Positions 7,237 through 15,890 of a stretch of 64,000 nucleotides of DNA are shown here, piece by piece (within the stretch, counting starts at the first letter, position 1; the number at the start of each line of letters is the position of its first letter). The stretch spans positions 594,032 through 658,031 of the forward strand of contig DOTG01000026.1 in assembly GCA_003512955.1 (NCBI GenBank). The letters run 5' to 3'. A program made the translations under genes and the position numbers. The notes under the pieces were generated by a model, which ran no database searches, was not told where the DNA came from, and saw nothing but the letters and a program-made list of their open reading frames with translations. This stretch comes from Marinilabiliales bacterium (GTDB lineage: Bacteria > Bacteroidota > Bacteroidia > Bacteroidales > SZUA-534).

Positions 7237-8679
7237 ATGCTTATCAATCTGCTAAATACAAAACCGTCGGTGGTTGCCGATGGTGCTGTCTTTTTTTTAA
7301 ACCCGGAGCCTTCCGTTTTTCCTGAAAAGACAACTCCCGAAATTGCTGAATACCTAGAGCATCAATGTCTGCTCGACAAAAACCTGATTGAGGTTCATCA
7401 AGGAAAAAATACGCAATGGTTTTTCAGGTTGAAACAAGAAAAAGGGTTGGAACCTTACCGGAAAATGGGTTGCGAATTGAGCAAACTGACCCAAAAAGAA
7501 AAAACGGCACTCATCACCATTGATGGGTCGCCACTGAAACCGGAGCAGCTTTTGGCTTTTACCGAAGGGTTTGCCCTGTCGGGATACCGGTTTCTGAAAT
7601 ATTTCCGGGGAGATGAAAAAAACAAAAAAATTTTTAGTGTCACTCAAATTGATTTGTACCACCCGGAATTAAAAGAGTCCGATGCGGAAAACCTCAACTA
7701 CCTGATAAAAGCAGTTTATTGGGTCCGCGACCTGGTAAACGAACCGGTAAGTGTAATGAATGCCGTCCGCTTTTCAAAGGAGGTAGCACTGCGCGGACAT
7801 GAAGCCAGTTTTAACGTAGAGGTTTTCGACAAAAAACAGATTGAGGCCCTGAAAATGGGAGGTCTGTTAGGAGTAAACCGTGGAAGCATCGACCCTCCCA
7901 CGTTTACCATTTGCGAATGGAAACCTGATAACGCCACAAACCACAAACCATTTGTCTTGGTGGGCAAAGGTGTGATGTTCGATACCGGAGGGTTAAGCTT
8001 AAAACCCACGACAAACAGCATGGATTCAATGAAAAGCGACATGGCCGGAGCCGCGGCAGTGGCCGGAGCCATTTATTCCATTGCCATGCAGCAACTGCCT
8101 GTGTGGGTCGTGGGTTTAATGCCCGCCACCGATAACCGCCCCGACGGTAACGCGATCACTCCCGGAGATATTTTAACCATGCACAACGGCATGCATGTTG
8201 AAATTATGAATACCGATGCCGAGGGACGGCTGATTCTGGCTGATGCCTTAAGTTTTGCCGACAAATACGAACCTGAATTGATTATTGATTTGGCAACGTT
8301 AACCGGAAGTGCCCAAAATGCCATTGGGCAGGAAGCTTCGGTTTTTATGGGCAATGCCTCCGAGGATTGGTTCAAAAAGCTGGAACAGGCAGGAACCTTG
8401 GTACATGAGCGGCTGGTTCGGTTCCCATTTTGGGATGAATACAAAGAATCGTTGAAATCACCGGTGGCCGATTTGAAAAATATTGGAAAAAAAGAGGCTG
8501 GTGCCATTACCGCCGGAAAGTTTCTGGAACACTTTACCAAGGCTCCCTACATCCATTTGGATATTGCAGGTACCGCTTTCCTTTCTGCCGACGACACCTA
8601 CCGGTTACAAGGCGGAACAGGCGTTGGAGTACGGCTCTTGACAGAATTTTTCAAAATAATTTCGATTCCCCAACATTAA
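7237..8679 (+). CDS. M17 leucyl aminopeptidase
   Basis: This cytosolic di-metal aminopeptidase removes N-terminal residues from peptides and supports protein turnover. The length is 480 residues. The N-terminal 160 residues form the variable macro-like domain and about 165-480 the catalytic domain. The metal and active-site segments are intact: VGKGVMFDTGG (K244, D249), SDMAGAAAV near 267-275, PATDNRPDGNA near 306, and the family signature NTDAEGR at 325-331. The C-terminal part, with DIAGTAF, is also typical. The Bacteroidota enzyme is a little shorter than E. coli PepA and lacks the DNA-binding region. It is followed by pdxA after a short gap with its own promoter-like box. Confidence 0.95.
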   Translation: MLINLLNTKPSVVADGAVFFLNPEPSVFPEKTTPEIAEYLEHQCLLDKNLIEVHQGKNTQWFFRLKQEKGLEPYRKMGCELSKLTQKEKTALITIDGSPLKPEQLLAFTEGFALSGYRFLKYFRGDEKNKKIFSVTQIDLYHPELKESDAENLNYLIKAVYWVRDLVNEPVSVMNAVRFSKEVALRGHEASFNVEVFDKKQIEALKMGGLLGVNRGSIDPPTFTICEWKPDNATNHKPFVLVGKGVMFDTGGLSLKPTTNSMDSMKSDMAGAAAVAGAIYSIAMQQLPVWVVGLMPATDNRPDGNAITPGDILTMHNGMHVEIMNTDAEGRLILADALSFADKYEPELIIDLATLTGSAQNAIGQEASVFMGNASEDWFKKLEQAGTLVHERLVRFPFWDEYKESLKSPVADLKNIGKKEAGAITAGKFLEHFTKAPYIHLDIAGTAFLSADDTYRLQGGTGVGVRLLTEFFKIISIPQH

Positions 8680-8682
8680 AGC

Positions 8683-8690
8683 TAAATTTG
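8683..8690 (+). promoter_or_regulatory. -7 box of a probable pdxA promoter
   Basis: TAAATTTG matches TAnnTTTG exactly. It begins four bases after the aminopeptidase stop and ends 24 bases before the ATG of pdxA. A recognisable -33 box is missing. Its position argues against a TTG start at 8688. Confidence 0.5.
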
Positions 8691-8714
8691 TGGGTTACAC
8701 TAAACAAACTTAAC

Positions 8715-9764
8715 ATGAGCGATTTTAAAGTACGGGTGGGTATCACCCAAGGCGATATTAATGGAATTAGCTACGAGGTAATTATAAAAACATTTCAGGA
8801 TAACCGTATTTTCGATTTTTGCACTCCAGTGGTTTATGGGTCGCCAAAAGTGGCCGCTTATCACCGTAAAGCACTAAACGTTAACAATTTTAATTTTAAT
8901 TCGGTTCAGTCGGTGGACGAAATCAGTCCTAAAAAAGCAAACCTCATCAATGTTTTAAACGACAACATCAGGGTAGAACTTGGAAAAGCCTCACAAATGG
9001 CCGGCGAAGCTGCGCTTTTATCGTTGGAACAAGCTGTTAAAGATTTGCAGGCAAAAAAAATCGATGTACTTGTTACGGCTCCGTTAAACCGGGAAACAAC
9101 CCAGTCGGATACTTTAAATTTCAAAGGGCACACCCAATTTCTGATGGATCAGTTCAAAACTCATGAAACACTGATTTTGATGACCAGCGAGATGATGAAA
9201 GTGGGTGTTGTTACAGGCCATGTTCCTTTGCGCGATGTGGCGGCTTTGGTCACCGAGGAAAACATCCTGAAAAAACTGCGTATTTTGAACAAGTCGTTGA
9301 TGGTTGACTTTGCCATCCGCAAACCCCGCATTGCCGTTTTGGGTTTGAACCCACATGCCGGTGATAGCGGAGTTATTGGCAAAGAGGAAATTGAGGTAAT
9401 TATTCCTGCCATCGAGAAAGCTAATAAAGAGGGAATTCTTGCTTTGGGGCCTTTTTCCGCCGATGGGTTTTTTGGCTCCGACAGTTTTACCAAATTCGAT
9501 GCCATTTTGGCCATGTACCACGACCAGGGAATTGCCCCGTTTAAAGCCTTGAATTTTGATACCGGGGTGAATTATACCGCAGGATTACCGATTATCCGCA
9601 CCACGCCCGATCATGGAACAGCTTACGAAATTGCCGGCATGGATCAGGCATCACCCAACTCGTTCCGCGAGGCAATTTACATGGCTTGCAATATTTTCAA
9701 CAACCGGAAATTGTATGCCGAGATCTCAGCCAATCCTTTGCCAACTTATGAAGTAACCGATTAA
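8715..9764 (+). CDS. pdxA: 4-hydroxythreonine-4-phosphate dehydrogenase
   Basis: PdxA oxidises 4-phosphohydroxy-L-threonine with NAD(P), giving the precursor that PdxJ condenses into pyridoxine phosphate (DXP-dependent vitamin B6 synthesis). I chose the ATG at 8715 (349 residues, starting MSDFKVRVGITQGD). An in-frame TTG at 8688 is possible but falls inside a promoter-like -7 box. The three metal-binding histidines are present in KGHTQF, NPHAGDSG and MYHDQGIAPFK, and the N-terminal G-I-T-Q-G-D-x-N-G and the GLNPHAGD segment are typical. DXP is made upstream of dxr, so both genes draw on the same metabolite. The gene is convergent with the epimerase-like gene that follows. Confidence 0.95.
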   Translation: MSDFKVRVGITQGDINGISYEVIIKTFQDNRIFDFCTPVVYGSPKVAAYHRKALNVNNFNFNSVQSVDEISPKKANLINVLNDNIRVELGKASQMAGEAALLSLEQAVKDLQAKKIDVLVTAPLNRETTQSDTLNFKGHTQFLMDQFKTHETLILMTSEMMKVGVVTGHVPLRDVAALVTEENILKKLRILNKSLMVDFAIRKPRIAVLGLNPHAGDSGVIGKEEIEVIIPAIEKANKEGILALGPFSADGFFGSDSFTKFDAILAMYHDQGIAPFKALNFDTGVNYTAGLPIIRTTPDHGTAYEIAGMDQASPNSFREAIYMACNIFNNRKLYAEISANPLPTYEVTD

Positions 9765-9877
9765 GTGATAATTCATTCCAAGGAAGCCGGGGTTTAACTT
9801 TAACAATTAGGTTTTAAAGAAAATTGAAAGCCAAATAGTCAAGCCCTGATTTGCAGCATGGGAACGTAAGAAAAAGA

Positions 9878-10756
9878 TTATTCGTTAATTTCGATAGAAT
9901 ACTGAGCCATGAACGATTGCCCTACGGGAAGTTTTATCATGGCTTCTTTATTTTTCAGGTTCCCATCGGTGTTTACATGGTCGGTAATTCCCAACCAGGG
10001 TTCGATGCAAATGAACGGGGCGTGGGGTTTAGTCCAAATCCCTAAATAGTTAAAGTCGCTGAACCTTAGGGTAATGTATTGATCCGACTGATGGCTGCGC
10101 AAACGTACTTTCCGCGATTTTAGTTTTTTGAAAATCAAGGCATCTTTTTCGAACAGCGAGGGTTTCAACGGTAAAATATCGGTATTATCGAGTACCAAAA
10201 AGGTTTTATCGGTAACCAATCCGCCATCGGTTAACCGATGGCTCGATGCTTTTTCGGTGGTTTCGAATTCAATAAAATAATCATCGAAAATTTCATTGTC
10301 GTTTATGGGGCAACGGAATGCGGGATGGGCTCCCAATGAAAAGAACATCTCTTTAAAATCAAGGTTGGTTACCTTGTGCATAATATTGATGCGGTTTCCC
10401 AACAATTGAAAAGTGACGATAAACTCAAAATCAAACGGATACATGTTCAATGTTTCGGCATCGGATTTCAATTTAAAAACAATCCGATCGGAGGTATTGT
10501 TGGTGGGGTCCAGTTTTTCGCTGTAACGGATAAATCCATGTTTTGGAATGGAATAGCGCATGCCATCGTAATAATATTCATTGTTTTTTAAACTCCCGAT
10601 AATTGGGAAAAGCACTGGCGCATGGCTCCCCCAAATAACCGGATCGGCTTGCCAGATATATTCTTTCCCGCTTTTTACCGATTGAATACTACAAATTTCA
10701 GCACCTGTTTGCTGAACGCTCAACCTCAGCGATGAATTCGAAATGGTGTGTATCAT
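9878..10756 (-). CDS. aldose 1-epimerase family protein (LacX/YeaD-like)
   Basis: This cytosolic protein has the galactose-mutarotase fold and is expected to interconvert anomers of a sugar or sugar phosphate. The start used is the ATG at 10756 (MIHTISNSS, 292 residues). An upstream ATG at 10807 would add 17 residues but overlaps a good promoter. Family features are G-A-E-I-C-S-I, VIWGSHAPVLFPIIG near 40-54, PKHGFIRY (the HGF histidine) near 69, LGAHPAFRCP (second conserved histidine) near 145, and the acidic IEPWLGITDH near 262, carrying the probable catalytic Glu. The order H, H, E fits the LacX-like branch, which often acts on unknown phosphorylated sugars. It lies next to, but outside, the repeat-bounded sugar locus, so a functional link is only a guess. 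Confidence 0.85.
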   Translation of the reverse strand: MIHTISNSSLRLSVQQTGAEICSIQSVKSGKEYIWQADPVIWGSHAPVLFPIIGSLKNNEYYYDGMRYSIPKHGFIRYSEKLDPTNNTSDRIVFKLKSDAETLNMYPFDFEFIVTFQLLGNRINIMHKVTNLDFKEMFFSLGAHPAFRCPINDNEIFDDYFIEFETTEKASSHRLTDGGLVTDKTFLVLDNTDILPLKPSLFEKDALIFKKLKSRKVRLRSHQSDQYITLRFSDFNYLGIWTKPHAPFICIEPWLGITDHVNTDGNLKNKEAMIKLPVGQSFMAQYSIEINE

Positions 10757-10775
10757 ACCTAAACCAATTGTGTGG

Positions 10776-10808
10776 CAAAAATAGCAATTCCCTGATAATG
10801 AAAACAAA
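10776..10808 (-). promoter_or_regulatory. promoter of the epimerase-like gene
   Basis: On the minus strand TTTG (10805-10808) is followed after 21 bases by TATTTTTG (10776-10783), a full -33/-7 pair of Bacteroidota type. The start at 10756 lies 19 bases downstream. The box lies inside the longer reading frame and so fixes the shorter start. Confidence 0.75.
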
Positions 10809-11266
10809 AGTAAGAACTATATTTTAATCAACAGTTGAGCTAAAATCATCACCAGATTACGGTTTCTTAAAATTAAATTTTGGAGGTTGATAGATAAACT
10901 GCATAACACAAAATGATTAGAGGTAACCTATTCCCCCTCTGGCCAAAAGGCCATTTACTCGCTATCGCTCATGAGAACACTCACTTCGTTCATTTAGTCC
11001 CCCAAGGGGAGAACTGCCCCGTTGTAATTTTTTGTAGTCTTTGTGCCAGCACCCATGAATCTCTAAATCAGAGAAAGTTCCCGCTTATGCGGGATGCCCA
11101 CAGGACGGAGGAGAAGATGGCGAAATAGATATGCAATTAACTACTTACCTCTGTTAAATTTTAAAACGGGTGATTGACTCATTCTTTTTACACTTTGACA
11201 TAAAGTCATCCGATGACTTGCCGATTATAGGAATTCTCAAAAAATTATATCAAATTAGAGCATTCA
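10809..11266. other. gene-free stretch left of the repeat-bounded unit
   Basis: There is no credible gene. It contains low-complexity intergenic repeat material with several short inverted repeats: GGCC-AAAA-GGCC near 10940, and AAGTCAT (11203-11209) with ATGACTT (11213-11219). A 71-codon open frame at 10913-11128 has no start signal or protein-like composition. The right edge at 11266/11267 is where sequence shared with the alpha-2-macroglobulin gene abruptly begins. Confidence 0.5.
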
Positions 11267-11783
11267 AAACCAAAAAAATTAACATGAAAAAAGCAGCCTT
11301 TGTCCCGTCTTTGCTATGTATAGCACTTATTCTTGGTTTGTTTTTTACCCAGTGCAAACCAAAAAAAAGAATTGAAACCGTGGTCGATCCCGGTTTCTCA
11401 AGTTATGTAAAAGCCTTTCCACCAAAAGTAATTAGCAACCAAGCCCAGTTGGTTTTTGAACTTTTTGAAGAGGTTCCCAACATTGAACCTGGGCAGGAAG
11501 CCAGTACAAAACTATTTGATTTTTCACCCTCAATCAAGGGTGTGGCTTATTGGAAAGATAACCGTACGTTGGTTTTCGATCCTGAAGAGCGGCTACCTTC
11601 CGACAAATTGTACGAAGCCAAATTCCATTTAGGAAAAATAATTCAGGTGCCTGGTGAATTGCAAACCCTGAAAATTGAATTCCGAACGCGGAAGTTAAAT
11701 ATTTCAGTGGAGGCCAGTGGCTTAAAGGTTTACCAGAATGATGATTTGACCCGCCAGAAACTTTCCGGAAAACTCTTTGTGAG
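11267..11783 (+). repeat. 517-bp direct repeat, left copy (alpha-2-macroglobulin 5' end)
   Basis: This matches 26101-26617 in the same orientation, 14,834 bases away, at about 99 % identity. I count five base differences within the coding part, all transitions, plus one A fewer in the A-run before the ATG. Similarity stops sharply on both sides (flanks before 11267 and after 11783 are unrelated to those of the other copy). The repeat covers 17 bases of leader and the first 500 bases of the lipoprotein gene. Confidence 0.95.
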
Positions 11784-11805
11784 TGTTTCGAACCAAGGAG
11801 TATAG
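11284..11805 (+). pseudogene. truncated copy of the alpha-2-macroglobulin lipoprotein gene
   Basis: From the ATG at 11284 the first 166 codons repeat the N-terminus of the intact 1859-residue protein at 26118, then run into unrelated sequence and stop after seven more codons. Three residue changes separate the copies: S for F at 9, R for H at position about 93, and G for D at position about 121. The lipoprotein signal (FFTQC, Cys 24) and the first macroglobulin-like domain region are kept; the bait region, thioester and all later domains are gone. Upstream sequence differs from that of the intact gene, so its expression is uncertain. If expressed it would give a small outer-membrane or periplasmic lipoprotein; more probably it is a by-product of the duplication that placed the sugar locus here. 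Confidence 0.85.
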
Positions 11806-11926
11806 TAAATGTACACTTTCGTAAGTTTGGTTTTTACCACCGGTTACCGACCAAAAACAGGCCAGCTTCCAGTGATAGAATCATTCAAACAATAACAGCA
11901 ACTAAACCTAACTTCTACTTTATTTT

Positions 11927-13939
11927 TTATTGCGGAAATTTATGGCCGTCGGGTATCAGGCTGATAGCAGCCCCACCCCCGGAAGCCAAATAAATATTGA
12001 TTTTTGAGTCTTTGGTAATCTTCATTTTTTCGATGGTAATGGCTGTTGGGTTCTTTTTCCAGTCGCTTTCATCAGTATCTTTATAAATAATGGCTTCATA
12101 GGTTTTTCCGGCATCGAGAAAATCGAAAATCAGTGTTAAAGTACGCGGGTTTTCATTGGTTATAGAACCTACAAACCAATTATCGGAATTCCGCTGTTGA
12201 CGGGCAACGGTAATGTACTGGCCGATTTGTCCATCGGTAACTACGGTTTTTTCCCAATCAACGGCAACATCGCGGATAAACTGAAAGGCGGGTTGGTTCA
12301 CGTAATTTTCGGGTAAATCGGAGGCCATCTGCTGTGGGCTGTAAATAACCACAAATAATGCCAGTTGTTTGGCCAGTGTGGTGTTCACCCGGGTTCCTTC
12401 GCGAACCGAATAGTTAAAATTGAAGGTTCCCGGAGTAAAGTCGAATGGACCGGCAAGCATCCGTGTAAACGGAAGGGTTACTGTATGCGAAGGCAGATTT
12501 CCCCCATCGGATGACCAGGCGTCGTATTCCTGCCCACGGCCACCTTCCTGGGTCATCAGGTTTGGATAGGTACGTTGCAAACCAGTTCCCTTTACCGGCT
12601 CATGATTATCGATCATGATATGGTATTTAGCCGCTGTTTCAATTACTTTTCGGTAATGCCTGACACCGTATTGGCTGTCGTGCCATTCTGTACCATCGAG
12701 ATATTTATTAACATAACCGGTTTTTACCGCGTTTACTCCATATTTATGATACAGGGCAAAAGCATCTTCCAATTGGTTTTCGTAGTTGGTTGCTGCTCCG
12801 CCCGTTTCGTGGTGCCCTATCAGCCGTACATTTTTCATCACCGCATACGAGGTAATTTCTTCGAGGTCGAAATCGGGATAACTTTTGGTAAAACTAAATT
12901 TATTTCCCTCTTTCGACCAATCACCATCCCAGCCTTCGTTCCAGCCTTCGACCAACACCCCGTTAAATCCGTTTTCGCTGGCAAAACCGATATAATTTTT
13001 CGTTAGTTCGGTAGTTGCTCCATGCTTTGATCCTTGTCCCCAGGTATATTTCTCAAGATGCATACCCCACCAGATACCTATATATTTTGAAGGTTGAATC
13101 CAGGAAACATCTTCTAATTTACAGGAATCGTTCAGATTGAGCATCAGGGTTGAGGTAACCAAATCGCCGGGTTTTTCAGCAATAATAAGGGTTCTCCAAG
13201 GGCTAACAAAAGGTGTTTTTGCATACACTTTTACCCCGTTACTCCAGGGAACCAGTTCGCTTGTGTATTGGCAGGTATCGGTTTTTCTCAGGGTCATGGA
13301 GGCAAAATCGGTAAGATTGGCTTCATGAATAGACAGAAACAGCCCATCCTTTGTTTCGAAAGTAGCCGGAGTATTGATGGTATCGGTTTCACTAATACGA
13401 TTTTTACGGTAGAGGCTTTCGTAATAACTGTTTTCGGAATGTACCGGAATCCACCAAACATTTTGATCTTCGGGGAAGGTGAACTGGGTTAGTTCATCTA
13501 AAATTATCACAGAATCTAATGTGTTTTGCTCAGGGAACGAATAACGAAAACTCACGCCATCGTTAAAAACCCGGAACTGAATATCTAATAAGCTTTTATT
13601 TGCTCCAGTTTCCATTAAATGGACAATGAGTTCATTGTGGTTATCGTTAACTACCCTGAATTCACCCCAGGGTTGTTCCCAGGGTTTGTCCACCGAATGT
13701 ATTTCGGACGATAACACTTTATACCGGTTGATTTGGTTGGTTTGTTGCAAAATTTTGAATCCCAGGGATGAGGGCTCAATCACGGGTTTATTATTTTTTG
13801 TGACCGCATATTTGGGTTGGCCATCAACCAGTGAAAAACCAATGCCCACGGTTTGGTCAGGAGAACTTATTTGCAGTGGTTTGTTTGTACACGATAGCAA
13901 AATGACCATACTGAAAATAGTTACAAAACGGTTCTTCAT
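11927..13939 (-). CDS. GH97 inverting alpha-glucosidase (SusB-like lipoprotein)
   Basis: This 670-residue glycoside hydrolase family 97 enzyme should release glucose from alpha-linked gluco-oligosaccharides in the periplasm or at the membrane. A lipoprotein signal ends at Cys 17 (ILLSC). Residues about 25-270 are the N-terminal beta-sandwich, 280-560 the (beta/alpha)8 barrel and the rest a C-terminal beta domain. Three glutamates, E378 (GHHETG), E447 (DNHEP) and E471 (RGQEYD), have exactly the spacing (69 and 24) of Glu439, Glu508 and Glu532 in Bacteroides SusB as I remember it. That is the inverting alpha-glucosidase type; the retaining alpha-galactosidase branch uses an Asp nucleophile instead. 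It is the last gene of the minus-strand operon after SusD (60-base gap), which places it at the final step of oligosaccharide breakdown. Confidence 0.93.
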   Translation of the reverse strand: MKNRFVTIFSMVILLSCTNKPLQISSPDQTVGIGFSLVDGQPKYAVTKNNKPVIEPSSLGFKILQQTNQINRYKVLSSEIHSVDKPWEQPWGEFRVVNDNHNELIVHLMETGANKSLLDIQFRVFNDGVSFRYSFPEQNTLDSVIILDELTQFTFPEDQNVWWIPVHSENSYYESLYRKNRISETDTINTPATFETKDGLFLSIHEANLTDFASMTLRKTDTCQYTSELVPWSNGVKVYAKTPFVSPWRTLIIAEKPGDLVTSTLMLNLNDSCKLEDVSWIQPSKYIGIWWGMHLEKYTWGQGSKHGATTELTKNYIGFASENGFNGVLVEGWNEGWDGDWSKEGNKFSFTKSYPDFDLEEITSYAVMKNVRLIGHHETGGAATNYENQLEDAFALYHKYGVNAVKTGYVNKYLDGTEWHDSQYGVRHYRKVIETAAKYHIMIDNHEPVKGTGLQRTYPNLMTQEGGRGQEYDAWSSDGGNLPSHTVTLPFTRMLAGPFDFTPGTFNFNYSVREGTRVNTTLAKQLALFVVIYSPQQMASDLPENYVNQPAFQFIRDVAVDWEKTVVTDGQIGQYITVARQQRNSDNWFVGSITNENPRTLTLIFDFLDAGKTYEAIIYKDTDESDWKKNPTAITIEKMKITKDSKINIYLASGGGAAISLIPDGHKFPQ

Positions 13940-13999
13940 TTTAAATACTGTTTCTTATGTAAATATTTTGTTGTTAATTCATTTTGAGTCAAATCACGG

Positions 14000-15868
14000 T
14001 TAGTTTACATCCGTATAACCTGAAGATTGCTGGATGTTTTCGTTCCGCTCCAGTTCTAACTGTGGAATGGGTTGAACGTAGGATTCATCGCCCTTCCAGG
14101 TTATATCACCATGGCGTGTTTCCTTATAATAAGCAGCTTCGGCAGACCCAATGTTCCATCTTCGCACATCCCACCACCACTGGCCTTCGGCAAATAATTC
14201 AGCCCAACGTTCGTATTTTAAAACATCATATGCCAGGGGATCGGTATCATCGTAAGCTTTGGTTCGGTCGTTCAGGCTAACGTAGTCGTAAGGGCAAGCC
14301 TCATCGGGGGAATATCCGTAAGCCCGGCGGTGGACTTTGTTAATATATTCCAAAGCTAACGCAGGGTTATCATTTGCAATTAATTCCGCATAAAGTAAAT
14401 AAATATCGGCCAACCGGACAATGGGGTAGTTGGCATCGCTGCTCTGGTTTTTGCCATAATCACCGGTTCCCATTTCTACTCCATGGAGATTGGTAAATTT
14501 ACGGTGCTGCCAGGTTAACAGGTCGGAGCGGTTATTCACCTCGCTTGAGCGGTCATAAAAAGTGGTATCTCCATTGGCACCGATATAAGTATCAACGTAT
14601 GGTTGTCCTCCACAAAGTAAGAGACGCGGATCGACCAAATTTTTGTTGTTTTTCAGGGTCAGGCACTTTGTGCGGTAATCGGTATCATAAGTTCGGTATG
14701 GATAATTGTGGATGGAACGGGGTTGATTGGAAACATAATCGGGATTCAGGGATCTCCGGGGTATGGTATCGCCCCCAATGCCCCAAAATCCGAAACGTTT
14801 GATGTTTGCATCATGCAGAAAATTATTGCCCCATTCACTACTTTTTTTCGAAGTTATCACATCGTACTGTTTGGTTATTGGGTCTACTGCTCCTTCAACA
14901 TTAGCCCTGAATCGGATTTCCAGATCCAGGTACCAGGGAGCCATCACCATTGGCATACCACTACCGGTGGTATATCCTTCCCAGGGGCCACTTTGGTTCC
15001 AATTGGTTACCATGCTTAGCTCGTATAAGGATTCTGAGTTAAATTCATTGGCACTGTTTCCATAAAACATATCGGAATAAACTTCAGGAGTAGCTAAAAC
15101 CTTTCCGCTGTTGTTGATAATATCTTCCATCAACTGTTTTGCTTTACTTTTATTTTCGGGGAAAATGTAAAGCGATTGCATATACACCTTAGCCAGCAAT
15201 CCTTTGGCAGCCCATTCCGATGCACGGTAAGGATCGGAATAGCTGGTAAGCAGGGGAATAGCGGTTTCCAAATCGTTGATAACAAATTTCCAGGTTTCAG
15301 TAACTGTAGCTCTGGGTCTTTTCATGGTTTCCAAATCGGTTGCCACCTTATCGAAAATGGGAAATCCCCAGGCAGCCGGATCTATTTCGAAAAAGATTTG
15401 ACCATGCCAATAAGCCAAAGCCCGGTTAAAAATTGCCTGACCCAGCATATAATCCAACGGTTCCTGTTCAGCGGTTGTTGAATAGTTTTGGCGGTAAAAA
15501 CCAATTGCTTCAATGGCTGTCACCGAAAGATTTGCCCATTTGCAAATATCCACATACATTTGGGTGGTATAGCGGCTGTCGATATCGGTATAATTATCCA
15601 TACTTGAGCCCCGTTCATCGTACGAACCATAGGTATTGGTGGTATGATCGAACAGATAAATACCCATTGGGAACCAATAAAAACTATATAAACCAATGCC
15701 ATAAGGTCCGGCATACGAAGAGGTAAGAACCAAATCGACCTGCTCCATAGTTGCCGGGAAATTATCGGTTGACAGGGTTTGGGGGTTTGAAATATCAAAA
15801 AAGTCGGAACAGCCAATAATTGATACTATCAGGCTTGTTAAAAGTGCTATTTTTAGTGCATTTCTCAT
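14000..15868 (-). CDS. SusD/RagB family glycan-binding lipoprotein
   Basis: This surface-exposed lipoprotein caps the SusC barrel and captures glycan fragments. The length is 622 residues. A lipoprotein signal ends at Cys 20 (SIIGC), and the mature protein starts with the SusD-typical S-D-F-F-D-I-x-N-P-Q. TPR-like helices follow (residues about 50-330), with the usual RASEWAAKGLLAKVYMQ segment near 215. The C-terminal half contains YPIVRLADIYLLYAEL near 490 and ERWAELFAEGQWWWDVRRW near 560, both SusD hallmarks. The gene starts 22 bases after the SusC stop, so the two are co-transcribed. Several aromatic-rich stretches could form the glycan-binding platform. The ligand is inferred from the GH87 and GH97 neighbours as an alpha-glucan. 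Confidence 0.95.
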   Translation of the reverse strand: MRNALKIALLTSLIVSIIGCSDFFDISNPQTLSTDNFPATMEQVDLVLTSSYAGPYGIGLYSFYWFPMGIYLFDHTTNTYGSYDERGSSMDNYTDIDSRYTTQMYVDICKWANLSVTAIEAIGFYRQNYSTTAEQEPLDYMLGQAIFNRALAYWHGQIFFEIDPAAWGFPIFDKVATDLETMKRPRATVTETWKFVINDLETAIPLLTSYSDPYRASEWAAKGLLAKVYMQSLYIFPENKSKAKQLMEDIINNSGKVLATPEVYSDMFYGNSANEFNSESLYELSMVTNWNQSGPWEGYTTGSGMPMVMAPWYLDLEIRFRANVEGAVDPITKQYDVITSKKSSEWGNNFLHDANIKRFGFWGIGGDTIPRRSLNPDYVSNQPRSIHNYPYRTYDTDYRTKCLTLKNNKNLVDPRLLLCGGQPYVDTYIGANGDTTFYDRSSEVNNRSDLLTWQHRKFTNLHGVEMGTGDYGKNQSSDANYPIVRLADIYLLYAELIANDNPALALEYINKVHRRAYGYSPDEACPYDYVSLNDRTKAYDDTDPLAYDVLKYERWAELFAEGQWWWDVRRWNIGSAEAAYYKETRHGDITWKGDESYVQPIPQLELERNENIQQSSGYTDVN

Positions 15869-15890
15869 AATGCCAATTTTTTTCAGTTTA

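Noticed and set aside
8688..8714. TTG start adding nine residues to PdxA
   Set aside because: It falls inside the -7 box TAAATTTG, and PdxA homologues start near the MSDFKVRVGIT sequence.
10757..10807. Upstream ATG for the epimerase-like gene
   Set aside because: The extension covers a full -33/-7 promoter and reads as non-homologous residues before MIHTI.
10913..11128. Open frame of 71 codons left of the repeat-bounded unit
   Set aside because: It is made of intergenic repeat sequence with small palindromes, with no promoter and no recognisable protein character.
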